From Rebecca billardiae RCC1528 (Eukaryota; Haptophyta), in contig OZ251236.1 of assembly GCA_965240325.2 (NCBI GenBank), positions 1,488,001-1,552,000 of the forward strand: a DNA stretch of 64,000 nt, written 5' to 3'. The position numbers and the translations under genes were made by a program. Each line of letters begins with the position of its first letter. Within the stretch, counting starts at the first letter, position 1. Positions 53,031 to 62,880 of this stretch are shown here, one piece after another. The notes below the pieces were generated by a model. The model ran no database searches, had not been told where the DNA came from, and saw only the letters and a program-made list of their open reading frames with translations.

Positions 53031-55611
53031 CTACAGCGGGAAGGTGGGCGCCTGGCGCGTCCAGTTGGCGGCCGACTCGTAGAGCACGCGCGGCACAAAC
53101 GGCGCGTACGGGTCCTGCGCGCGCCGCTCGAGCAGCCACGCGATGGTGCGCTCGAGCTCCGCCTTGACGCGGCCGTACGCGCGGGCCGACGCCTCGGCGT
53201 CGGCCGGGTCGAGCTCGGTCGTGTCGAACGGCGCGCCGAAGCAGTAGTAGTACCGCGGCGGCGGGAGGCGCGGCAGCGCGATCGGCGACACCCACGGCTC
53301 CCCCGGCCGGCCCGCCACCTCCGGCACCTGCGCCGCGCTCTCGCGCACGCGCGCGCCGATGCCGGCGGGGAGGCTGAGCAGCTCGTCCGAGTCGAGGACC
53401 ACCTCGTACCCGTCCTCCGCGCCGACGCACGCGACGGGCACCACCGTCGCGTTGAACCTCGCCGCGGTGCGCATGAAGTCGGCGGAGGTGGCGGGGCTGG
53501 GCCAGAAAAGGCGGTACCGCTCGCCCTTGCGCTTGAACGCCTCGCGCACGCCTGGCAGCGCGCGGCGCGGGGGCGGGCGGAGGGAGGGAGGGGCGCGGTG
53601 GGCGCGCGCGCGAAGGCGCGGCGCGGCGCGCGCGGCGCCGCCGCGCGCCGCTCACCGCCGGGGAAGAGCAGCGCCGCCTCGCCTCGCTGCAGCAGCCGGT
53701 AGAGAGAGCGCGCGGAGGATGGCACCGCCCCAAACGCGGCCCACGAGCTCATCACCGTCGGGTCGAGGCTGCCGCCGGTTGGGGCGTCGGGCGCGGCGGC
53801 GAAGGGGTCGTCGGCGTCGGCGCGGCCGAGCTGCCCCGCCGCGCCCATCGCGCCCACGTCCGCCTCGCCGCCCGGCTGCGCGCGCACCTCCGCCTCGTGC
53901 GCCAGCGCCGCGCCCGCCTCCGCGCCCACGTCCACGCCCGCCAGCTCGGCGGCCAGCTCGGCGTCCAGCTCCGCGTCGCGCGCCGCGTGCTCCTCGCGCC
54001 CGGTGCGGAAGGCGACGGGGTGGGCGAGGCCGCGCGCGAGCACGCCGCGCGAGCGGTGCAGCTCCTCCACGAGCAGCGGCAGGTCCGTCGTGCCGAACAG
54101 CTGGTGGTTCCCCACGAAGAGCAGCGGGCGCGCGCTGCCGTCAGGCCGGCGCGGCCGCGGCACGGCCGCCAGCCCGGGGAGCCGCGCGCCGTCGGCGCCC
54201 GTCGAGAAGAAGACGGGCGAGACGAGGCGGCGGAGCGGGCGGAGCGCGCGCTCGGCCGCGCGGAAGGCCGCGTCGGACGGCCCCGTGAACTCGGCCACGT
54301 AGTCCCTCCGCGCGGGCGTGGGCAGCGCCAGCACGCCCTCCTGCCGCAGGATCGCGCCCAGGTCGATGCCCGGCTCCAGCAGCGGCGTGTGCGACGCGCC
54401 GCGCAGCAGCCGCACGCGCGCGCCGCGCAGCCGGCGGCGGATGGCGTCGGCGGCGTGGGTGGAGGGGACGACGAGGTCCTCGGTCGACGCGAGCACCAGC
54501 GTGGGCACGCGCGCCTCCGTCCAGTCCCGCGCGTTCAGCAGCGCGGCGTAACGGTCGAGCTCGCGCAGCCGGAACGCCAGCGTCGCGCGCGGCAGCGCGC
54601 GCGGCAGCTGCTCGAGCGTCGGCAGCAGCTCGGAGAGGCGGCGCGCGACGGAGATGGGCTGGGCGAGGCGCTCGGAGAGGCGCGAGCCCAGCCGGTCGAC
54701 CGCCGAGCGCCGCTCCTCGCCGCCGCCGCCGCCGCCCTCCTCGCCCTCGCCCGCCGGCGCGTCCGCGTTGGCGCCGCGCTCCGCGCGCGCATGCGCGTGC
54801 GCGCCGCCGCCGCCGTGCGAGCGCGCCGCCGTCGAGCGCGCGGGCGCGAGCACGGGCGTGAGCACGGGCGTGACGAGCGAGGGCAGGCTCTCGTACAGCC
54901 GGTCGGGCAGCGCCTCGAGCGCGGCGGCGAGCGAGGGCCACGGCGTGCGCCCGATCGCCGTCGCCGGGTTGATGAGCACGAGCGCGGCGAGCGAGTGCGC
55001 GCCGCCCGCCTTGCCCACGCGCAGCGCGGCGTCGAGCGCGATCACGCCGCCAAACGACTCGCCGAGCAGGACCGCGCGCCGGCCCTGCGCGGAGACGCGC
55101 TCGAGCTCGGCGAGGACGACGCGGTGCAGCTCGTCCGCGGGCGTGCGGTCCCCCGGCGCCACGCGGAAGATCCGCACCTCGTAGTCCGCCGCCAGCCGCT
55201 CGAGCTGCTTCGAGATGGTGAACCCCGAGAACTCGATGCCCGGCACGTACACGAGCACGGGCCTGGCGCGCGCGCTGCTGCCCGAGAGGGCGGCCTGGCG
55301 CGCGCGCGCGCGCGCGCCCGCGGCGCACGCCGGGCCGTCGTCGTCCAGCGGCGAGAAGAAGGACGGCGGGCCGTCGCGCATCACATACGCGTTGAGGTCG
55401 CCCGCGGGCGCGGGCGACGCGGGCGAGGGCGAGGGCGAGGGCGAGGGCGGCGGCGAGAGCGGCGAGCGGCGGGGGGAGCGCACGGCGTCGTCGTCGAGCG
55501 CGCGCCTGCTCGCCGGCACGCCAGGCATGTTGGTCGTCGTCGCGAGCAGCACGCGCGAGCGCGGCGCGCGGCGCAGCATCGCGCGCGTCGCCGTGTGCGC
55601 ATGCACCGCCT

Positions 55612-55649
<38 letters not shown>

Positions 55650-55711
55650 ACGCACGCGCAGGCGAGGCCGAGGAAGAGCACGCCGACGAGCGTGACGGAC
55701 GAGGCCGGCAT
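53031..55711 (-). CDS. phytyl ester synthase-like: alpha/beta hydrolase + DAGAT-type acyltransferase
   Basis: Exons 55711-53656 and 53551-53031 give 858 aa. The 104-bp intron (GTGAGC...TGCCAG) lies inside the acyltransferase motif; splicing gives LLFPGGVREAFKRKGERYRLFWP-type text. The start at 55711 yields a signal peptide (MPASSVTLVGVLFLGLACAC), as expected for secondary-plastid import. The alpha/beta-hydrolase half has VLVYVPGIEFSG, nucleophile elbow LLGESFGGVIALDAA (Ser near 216), VPTLVLASTEDLVVPS and ASHTPLLE. The acyltransferase half has LLFVGNHQLFGTTDLPLLVE (about 530), FPGG-VREAF, RLFWPSP and YYYCFGAPFDTTEL. This order is that of plant PES1/PES2, which esterify phytol and make triacylglycerol in plastids. 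A Glu/Gly-rich insert interrupts the hydrolase lid. The exact acyl acceptor is not determinable. Confidence 0.9.
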
Positions 55712-56114
55712 CGTGCGCCGCGGCGGGCGGCGGCGCGCGCGCGGCGGCGCGCGCGTGCTCGACTGTGTGCTGCGCGGGGCTGACGCCACTGATGTCAACA
55801 AGTCACCCAGCACGACCAGTCTTGATCAGCAGTCGCAAATTCGCGAGCGGTTAAAGATTGACCACCTATTGGCCCACCGCGACAAGTTTGTGTCCACGCA
55901 GCCCAACTAATTCCGTCACACATGCAACCGAGGTCATAGAGTTTCGTTCGGGAGCCACTGTCCAGGACCTCGCGCCATTGATTAGGAGGACTCGAGAGAA
56001 TGACGGCTCAGAGAGGCTTGCCTTGTGACGGCCGCGTGGCGCATGCACGGCTGGGCGCGCTGCCACACGGCGCATACTCGACCGCACTGACGGGCCGCCG
56101 CGCGCGGCCTTGCG
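55712..56114. promoter_or_regulatory. 403-bp head-to-head intergenic region
   Basis: Lies between the divergent starts of the phytyl-ester-synthase-like gene (55711, minus) and the F-box/LRR gene (56115, plus). The 55790-56000 portion is relatively AT-rich. No known motif recognised. Confidence 0.4.
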
Positions 56115-57707
56115 ATGGACGCGCAGCTGCTCGCGGCACTGCTCGCAGCGGTCGCGTCGGCCGTGCTGCCCGCGCTCATCTGGCTCGTGCTGATGCACTG
56201 GCAGCAGCAGCCCACGCCCAGGCACCGCCCGCGCGCCGGCGCACCCGGCGGCGCCGACGGCGCGGACGACGCCGACGCGCTCGCGCGCGCGGCGCGCTGC
56301 TCGCGCGCGGCGGCGGAGGGGCTGTCGTGGCACGTGTCCGTTGGCGATGGCGACGCGCTCTTCGTGCCCTTCGAGCTCGTCGAGCGCATCCTCTCCCTCG
56401 CGCCCCCGGCCGACCGGTGGCGCGCGGCGGCCGTGTGCCACTGCTGGCGCGAGGCGAGCAAGGGTGGCGCCGCGCTCGTCAGCGTGGCCATCGACGGGCC
56501 CGCGCGCGCGCGCGCGCTGGCGAGCACGCTGCGCGCGCGCGAGGCCACGTCGCTCCGCCTGTGCGGCCGCGCGCAGGCCCTGCCCGCTCCCGCGCTGCGC
56601 GCGCTGCTGCGCCGCTGTCCGGCTTGCATCTCCTCGCTCGGGCTGGCACGCACGCCCGCGCTCGAGGACGCGTGCCTCGACGCGGCGGCGGAGGAGAGCG
56701 AGGGGGAGGAGGAGGAGGCAGGCGCGGATGGGCCGGCCGAGGTGCGCCTCTGCCTCGCCTCGCTCGACGCGAGCATGACGGGCCTGGGCGACGCGTGCGT
56801 GCGCGCTCTGCTGGTGGGCGGCAGCGGCGCCGAGCACGCGCCCGTGCGCGCGCGCTCGCTCGTGGCGGCGCACTGCGCGCAGCTGAGCGAGCACGGGCTC
56901 GCGCTGCTCGCGGCGGCGCAGCCCGCGCTCACCGAGCTCAACCTCTCCTACTGCGCCGCGCTGCGCGGCTGCGCCGCCCTGCCCGAGCTGCTGCCCGCGT
57001 GCAGCCACTCGCTGCGCTGCCTCGACCTCTCCGGCCTGCCGCACTGCGGCGACGAGATTGCAATCTCGGCGGCGGAGGCGCTGCGCGCGGTGGAGAGCGT
57101 GCGCATGTTCGGGTGCAAGGCGCTCGGGCTCGTGGGCGCGCGCGCGCTCACGCGCATCCCCACGCTGCGCGCCCTCGACCTCGGGCTGTGCCCGCAGCTC
57201 GCGCGCGCGCTCGGCGCGGAGGCGGCCGAGGCCGAGGCGGCCGGCCGGCCGGCGCCGCCGCCGCTCTTCCCGCGCGATGGCGCGGGCGGCGGCGCGCCCG
57301 CGGGCGCGGACGGTGCCGCCACGGCCGCGGCCGCGGTCGAGGCCGGCGCGCCCGCCGGCGCCCCCGCCGACGCCCCCGCCGACGCCCCCGCCGACGGCGC
57401 GTCGGCTGCCCTCCGCGCCGCGCCGGCCGCGCCCCTCGAGCAACTCGGTCTCTTCCGCACGGCGAGCGCGGCGCTGCTGGCCGAGCTGGCGCACTCGCGC
57501 GCGGCGCGCACGCTGCGCGAGCTCGACGTGCGCGCGTGCGACGGGGTGCTCGACGCGCACGTGCCGCTGCTGGCGCGCTTCCGCTCGCTGCGCGTGGCGG
57601 AGCTGCAGGGCGTGCGGCTGAGCGCTGCGGGTGTCGCCTCGCTGCAGCAGGCGCTGCCCGGCTGTGAGCTGCGCACCAAGAAGCGCAGCGGCGCGCAGCC
57701 GGGCTGA
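56115..57707 (+). CDS. membrane-anchored F-box/LRR protein
   Basis: 530 aa, single exon. An N-terminal helix of about 23 hydrophobic residues (LLAALLAAVASAVLPALIWL) is followed by QQQPTPRHRPR, so it probably acts as a signal anchor rather than a cleaved peptide. The F-box is at about 83-115 (FVPFELVERILSLAPPADRW RAAAVCHCW in two stretches), the SKP1-binding motif of SCF ubiquitin ligases. Then come about ten AMN1/F-box-type LRRs (LTELNLSYCAALRGCAALPE, SLRCLDLSGLPHCGDEIAIS, LRALDLGLCPQL, LRELDVRACDGVLD). A GAPADAPADAPADG tandem linker splits the last repeats. Function: likely substrate receptor of a membrane-tethered SCF complex, inferred. Faces the phytyl-ester-synthase-like gene head to head. 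Confidence 0.85.
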   Translation: MDAQLLAALLAAVASAVLPALIWLVLMHWQQQPTPRHRPRAGAPGGADGADDADALARAARCSRAAAEGLSWHVSVGDGDALFVPFELVERILSLAPPADRWRAAAVCHCWREASKGGAALVSVAIDGPARARALASTLRAREATSLRLCGRAQALPAPALRALLRRCPACISSLGLARTPALEDACLDAAAEESEGEEEEAGADGPAEVRLCLASLDASMTGLGDACVRALLVGGSGAEHAPVRARSLVAAHCAQLSEHGLALLAAAQPALTELNLSYCAALRGCAALPELLPACSHSLRCLDLSGLPHCGDEIAISAAEALRAVESVRMFGCKALGLVGARALTRIPTLRALDLGLCPQLARALGAEAAEAEAAGRPAPPPLFPRDGAGGGAPAGADGAATAAAAVEAGAPAGAPADAPADAPADGASAALRAAPAAPLEQLGLFRTASAALLAELAHSRAARTLRELDVRACDGVLDAHVPLLARFRSLRVAELQGVRLSAAGVASLQQALPGCELRTKKRSGAQPG

Positions 57708-57857
57708 CGGCGCGCTGCCGCCTGCCGTGGGAGGGCACAGTGGGTAGTGTGCGCCGCCCAGGGCGCTCTTAGTAGTCTCAGTAGTCAGTCATGATCACTT
57801 CAAGAAGGGGGCGCCCATTTCCTCGCGTCGTCATCTCCGGTCGCTCGTCGTTGGCGA

Positions 57858-59224
57858 ATGCGACTAAATTCCGTCCAGGCTCGGCCAACCGTCCGCCGGC
57901 ACGGCCACCGCGGTTGGTGGCGTCGCGCATCGCTCATGCTGCTCGGACGCAGGCTCGGCGCTCTCGGCGCGGCGTCCCCGCGGCCTGCGGCGCGGCCGCT
58001 TGGCGCGGCGCGGCCACTCGCCACCCCCGCGGCCGCCGCGCCCGCCGGCCGCGTGGTCGGCGGCGCCAACCTCGACTGGGGCCGGCTGCCGTTCAACTAC
58101 CACGAGACTGCGGCGGTCGTGCGGTACGAGTGGGCGGACGGCGTGTGGGACGCGGGGACGGAGCACGCCGACCCGCACGTCAAGGTGCACCTCCTCTCGC
58201 ACATCATCAACTTCGGCCAGGGCTGCTTCGAAGGGCTCAAGGTGTTCCACACGCAGGATGGGCGCGTGGTCGCGTTCAACCCGACGTGCAACGCGCGCCG
58301 GCTGCAGAGCTCCGCCGCGCGGCTCTCGCTGCCGCAGGTGCCCGAGGAGCTCTTCCTCGAGGGCGTCGAGCGCGCCATCCGCGCCAACCTCGAGTACGTC
58401 CCGCCGTACGGCTCAGGCGGCGCGATGTACGTCCGGCCCGTGCTGTTCGGCCACGGCGCTGAGATGCACCTCGTCGCGCCGCCGCGCGCGACGTTCGCCG
58501 TCGCGGCGACGCCGGTGGGCCCCTTCTTCCCGCGCGAGGCGGGGCTCAAGCCGGTGAGCGCGCTCGTCGTCACCGACTACGACCGCGCCGCCACGCGCGG
58601 CACGGGGCGGTACAAGGTGGGCGGCAACTACTCGCCAGACATGCTCGTCTCGGGCCGCACGCGCTCCAAGGGCTTCGACGTGAGCCTCTTCCTCGACTCG
58701 GCGACGCAGAGCTACGTCGACGTGCGCGCGCGCGCGCGCGCGGCGAGCCCCGCCGCTCCGCCCGCGCGCCCACGCCCCCGCGCGCCCACGCGCACGCGCC
58801 GTCCCGCGCCGTCCCGCGCCGTCCCGCGCGCGCGCGCGCGTGTCAGGAGTTCTCGGTGGCCAACTTTGTGGGGATCAGCAAGGAGGGCGCGCTGGTGACG
58901 CCGCAGTCCGACTCGATCCTGCCCTCGTGCACGAAGGGCGTGGTGATGCGCGTGGCGGAGCGGCTGGGGCTGCGCGTGGAGCAGCGCCCGCTGCCGTGGA
59001 GCGAGGCGCTCACGCTCTCCGAGGCGGCGGCGTGCGGCACCGCCGTCGTGCTCACGCCGATGGCCTCGCTCACGCGCGAGGCCGACCCCGAGGGGCGGTG
59101 GCCGCACGAGGAGGTGCGCTTCAAGGGGCACGGCACCATCCAGCGGCTGTACGACCACGTGGTCGCGCTCCAGCTCGGCGAGGAGGAGGACCCCGACGGG
59201 CTGCTGCACGAGGTGCACGTCTGA
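57858..59224 (+). CDS. BCAT: branched-chain amino acid aminotransferase (class IV, PLP)
   Basis: Exons 57858-58721 and 58847-59224 give 413 aa. BCATs transfer the amino group between Leu/Ile/Val and 2-oxoglutarate. Visible: FNYHETAAVVRYEW, INFGQGCFEGLKVF, YVRPVLFGHGAEM, the PLP lysine in GTGRYKVGGNYSP (about residue 253), the post-intron YVD-EFSVANFVGI, LPSCTKGVVMRVAERLG and CGTAVVLTP. The 125-bp intron (GTGCGC...TGTCAG) is not a multiple of three and must be removed. The first ~55 residues are Arg/Ala-rich with few acidic residues (RLNSVQARPTVRRHGHR...), a mitochondrial-type presequence; a second ATG at 57936 is an alternative start. Length is normal for eukaryotic BCATs. Confidence 0.94.
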
Positions 59225-59608
59225 CGAGGTCCTAGACGCTGACCTGGTGCTCGGCTGCAGTACCCGGTCCGAATGCGCCGGCGCGGGCTGACGCTCGGCG
59301 TCCGCGCAGTCGGAGCAGCTAAGTCGTAGTACTCACACTAGTAGTCAGCGAGCAGCATCAGCAGCATATGACAATGAGGCCGGCCTAGCTTATTCCACAT
59401 CAGCAGCTGTGGCTGTGCTGACACTGTGCGGTACGGCCGTATGTAGCGGTGGACCGGGTACTCTATTGAGCGTACTGATTTCATATATATATTTGAGCAG
59501 CAGCAGCAGTGTCAGCGCTGCATTGCCTGGTCCAGGAATAACGGTCCATCGACCATCGTCGGGCCGAGCGACCGCGCGTATACGACTAGCAGAAGTACGA
59601 TGATGGGC
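59225..59608. other. intergenic between convergent genes, 384 bp
   Basis: Lies between the BCAT stop and the stop of the minus-strand orphan gene. Contains a short TATATATATTT tract near 59484 and AGCAGCAGCAG repeats. No gene. Confidence 0.5.
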
Positions 59609-60154
59609 TCAGTCCATTCGCACTGCTGCCAGCACTTCGAGCCGGTCGGCGTCGATGAACGAGACGGCGCGCTTCTCGTCGGCCGCCGCGACGTGGAGCA
59701 AGTGCAGCGCCAGCATGCACTCCGCGCGGCACAGCATTACGTACGGGTTGTCGTCCTTGCCCACGCCCAGGTCGAGGAAGGGCTCGGCCTGCGCCAGGCC
59801 GCTGAGCGCCTTCAGCAGCGCGGACTGGTTGGCGAGGACGCCCGTGATCCACGCGCGTAGTAGCTCGGCCTCGCCGTCGGAGAGCGCGCTGTCAGCATCG
59901 TGCGCCCGCCTGGCCACCGTCTCTGCGAGCAGCGCGTCCACGTCCGCGGCCGCGCCCGCCTGCAGCCCCTTCACCAGCGCGTTGATGGCGAGCGGCTCGA
60001 TCGGCGGCCGCGCGGAGCGGAAGGGGTCGGCGCCTGCGCACACGCGCGCGCGTGGCGTGACGTGGCTCGCGAGCCGCGCGCTCGCCGGCAGGAGCGCCGA
60101 GCGGCCGCAGAGCACATTTGGGATCAGCACCGCCACGATCGAGAGGGCCGCCAT
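59609..60154 (-). CDS. orphan small protein with secretory/plastid-type leader
   Basis: 181 aa, single exon. The ATG at 60154 opens a hydrophobic leader (MAALSIVAVLIPNVLCGRSA) followed by a basic Ala/Arg region (SARLASHVTPRARVCAG), the bipartite pattern of secondary-plastid proteins. The remaining ~140 residues are helical (INALVKGLQAGAAADVDALL, ELLRAWITGVLANQSALLKA, NPYVMLCRAECMLALHLLHV). No family recognised. It diverges from the UBR-box gene 112 bp away. An in-frame open extension upstream of 60154 reaches far into the UBR gene antisense and is rejected as a start. Confidence 0.65.
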   Translation of the reverse strand: MAALSIVAVLIPNVLCGRSALLPASARLASHVTPRARVCAGADPFRSARPPIEPLAINALVKGLQAGAAADVDALLAETVARRAHDADSALSDGEAELLRAWITGVLANQSALLKALSGLAQAEPFLDLGVGKDDNPYVMLCRAECMLALHLLHVAAADEKRAVSFIDADRLEVLAAVRMD

Positions 60155-60266
60155 CGTGAATAAGGAGGACTGCGTGGAGCGGCGGCCGGCGGACATCCTG
60201 GATTTGCTGGGCCCTGACGAGCGGTGCCCGCGAGAGTACGCCCGTCCATCGCCCGGCGCGCGCGCG
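60155..60266. promoter_or_regulatory. 112-bp head-to-head promoter region
   Basis: The shortest divergent spacer in the window, between the orphan gene (60154, minus) and the UBR gene (60267, plus). The plus frame is already open upstream, so the UBR start could lie further 5' only with a non-ATG codon. Confidence 0.4.
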
Positions 60267-62387
60267 ATGCAAGCTGTGCGCGAGATCCTCGAGGGCGAGG
60301 AGGGCACCGACGTCGGCGCGCGCCTCGCCAGCCTGTTCGAGCCCTGCCAGCCGAGCCCGCCCGGCGGCGCCGCGCGCCCCGCCGCCGAGTGGCTGCGCGA
60401 GCAGCTCGAGGCGCTCGGCTGCGGCGTGTGCACGCACGTCTTCAGCCGCGGCGACATGGCGTGGAACTGCCGCACGTGCCAGGTGGGATGCGCTGGGCGG
60501 GCGGGTGGCGAGGCGCTGCGCCTGGCCGGCATTTGCCGTGCCCCTCGCCCTCGCGCGCGCGCACTCTTCCCACCGCGCGCCTGCACGCCCGCCGCGCCGC
60601 CGCGCCGCCGCGCGCGCGCGCGCAGGTGGACGACACGTGCGTGATCTGCAACGCGTGCTTCATGGCGTCGGAGCACGAGGGGCACGACGTGTTCTTCTAC
60701 TACGCCGCGCCTGACGGCTGCTGCGACTGCGGCGACCCGGACGCGTGGCGTCCCGACGGCTTCTGCACCCGGCACCGGCGCGCACACGGCCAGGGCGGGA
60801 GCGCGCAGCTGCTCGCGCGCATTCCGCCGCCGCTGCGCGCGCCGCTGTCCGCCGTGGTGGACGGCGTGGTGGCCAGCCTCGTGGACTTCGCCGAGGAGAC
60901 GCTGGCCGCGCGCGTGCAGCCCGGCGCCGCCGCCGCCGCGTCGCCGCCGGCCGGCGCGCAGCAGCGGTCGGCGCCGCGCGCGCCGCGCGCGCCGCACGAG
61001 CCGTGCTCGCTGCTGGCGTACGTGGACGAGCTGTTCTCGGCGGAGGACGTGCTCGCGCTGCTCCCGCCGCTGCGCGCCGCGGCCGGCCGCTCGCCCAGCC
61101 CGCCGGCTGTCGAGTGGGCGGAGGCGACGGCGCTCGGCTCGGCCGGCGCGCTCGCGCGCGCCTCGGGCATGGGCGCGGCCGTCGCGCGCCGCGGGTGCGC
61201 GCTGGTCGCGAGCGCGGAGCGCGCGTCGCTGTGCGCGCTGTGCGCGTCGCTGCCGTTGCAGCCGCCGCGCGCGCCGGCCGGCGCCGCGCTCCCCGCCGCG
61301 TGGCCCCGCCTCGCCATCCTGCCCGCCGCCTTCGCCCGCCTCGAGCCGCGGCTGTGCGCGGCGCTGGATTGGGCGCGCGGCACGGTCGCCCTCTCCGACC
61401 CGACGATCCGGCTGCTGGCGGTGGCGCTGGAGCCCGCGTGCGCGGAGGCGGGGGGCGGGGCGGAGGGCGCGCCGCCGCGCCCCGCCTCGCCCCCGCCCGC
61501 CGAGTCGTCGGCGCTGTGCGCGCTGCTGCGTGCAGACCCGACGCTGCCGCCCGCGCTCGCGTGCGCGCTGCATGCGCTTTACCTCCGACTGCTCGTGGAT
61601 GCGCGGTTCAAGGCGCGGTTCGCGCGCGCGTTCGCGCGGGAGTACGCGGCGCTCGCGGACGAGGTCTTCGCCGGCCGCGCGCGGCGCGACTCCTCGCTGC
61701 TCACGCTGAGCGTGCAGTTCCTCAACCGCGAGGCGCTGGTGGTGCCTCTGGTCGAGCGGGACGGGCTGCTGGCGCGGCTGCTGGGCGCGCTCGAGGCGCT
61801 GCTGAAGGGGGCGATGCCGCAGCGCCCGGCGCTCGCGCACGGCGGCGGCGGCGGCGTGCACCACGTCATCGCGCACCGCCGGTACATGCCCTTCGTCACC
61901 GACCTGCGCTACGCGCTGCTCGCGCCGCGCGTGTGTGAGAGACTGGCGGGCGACGCCGGGCTGCGCGCGCGGCTGGTCGCACTGCTGGGGGCGGCGCAGG
62001 GGCTGGACCCGCAGGCGCGGCAGCGGGGCGTGCACGTGGACTTTGAGCACGCGGTCTGGGAGCACGCCTTCCACGTCACCCTCTCCCTCGCCTCGCTCTT
62101 CGAGCCGCTCGCGCGCGGCCTCGTGGGGCGGCCGCGCGCGGCGCGCGCGCTGGTCGCAGACGCGATGGCTGCGGAGGGGGCGGTGCGCGCGCGCGTGGCG
62201 CAGTGGCCGCTGTGGACGGACGTGGGCGGGTACGGCGAGCTCACGTTCCACCTGCCGCTGCAGCGCCTCGTCGCGAGCCTCGTGCGCGCCGCGTGCGCGC
62301 ACGCAGACGGCGCGCAGGCCGACGAGCTCGTGCGCGCCGTCTGCGACGCGCTCGCGACGCCGCGCGCGCCCGACGCCGCGGCGGCGG

Positions 62388-62425
<38 letters not shown>

Positions 62426-62846
62426 GGCTCGAGCGGCCGCGCGGCCGCGCTCGCGTTCGCCGTGCAGCCCGTCGCGCGGCTCCTCGCCGCGTGCGCGCAG
62501 ATCAGCTGCGGCCTCTGGCGGCGCAACGGCCGGTGCGTGCTCGAGCAGCTCGCCGCGTACTCGGAGCGGCCGTGGGTGGCGGTGCAGCGAGACTTGGACG
62601 TGCTGTGTGTACAGGCGGGCGCACTGGCGCTGCTGCAGGGAGCGCAGGGGCGGAGGGAGGAGGAGGAGGCGGCGGTGGGCGGCTTCCTGGACGAGCTGTG
62701 CCACGCGTTCGGCCTCGCCGACTGGCTCGGCGCGCACAGCACCGCCCTCGGCGCGGCCGGCAGCGGCGGCGCTCGGCCTGAGCCGGCGGCGGGCGGCGGC
62801 GGCGGCCGCGGCGGCGGCGGCCGCGGCCGCGGCGGCCGCGGCGGCC

Positions 62847-62880
<34 letters not shown>

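Noticed and set aside
52618-53733. Upstream extension of the J/PARP-Zn/BRCT frame to 53733
   Set aside because: Runs through a TG microsatellite and antisense to the acyltransferase exon; the ATG at 52617 directly precedes the J-domain.
55866-57560. 564-codon minus-strand frame opposite the F-box/LRR gene
   Set aside because: Arg/Ala-rich antisense shadow without domain text; the plus frame has an F-box and ordered LRRs.
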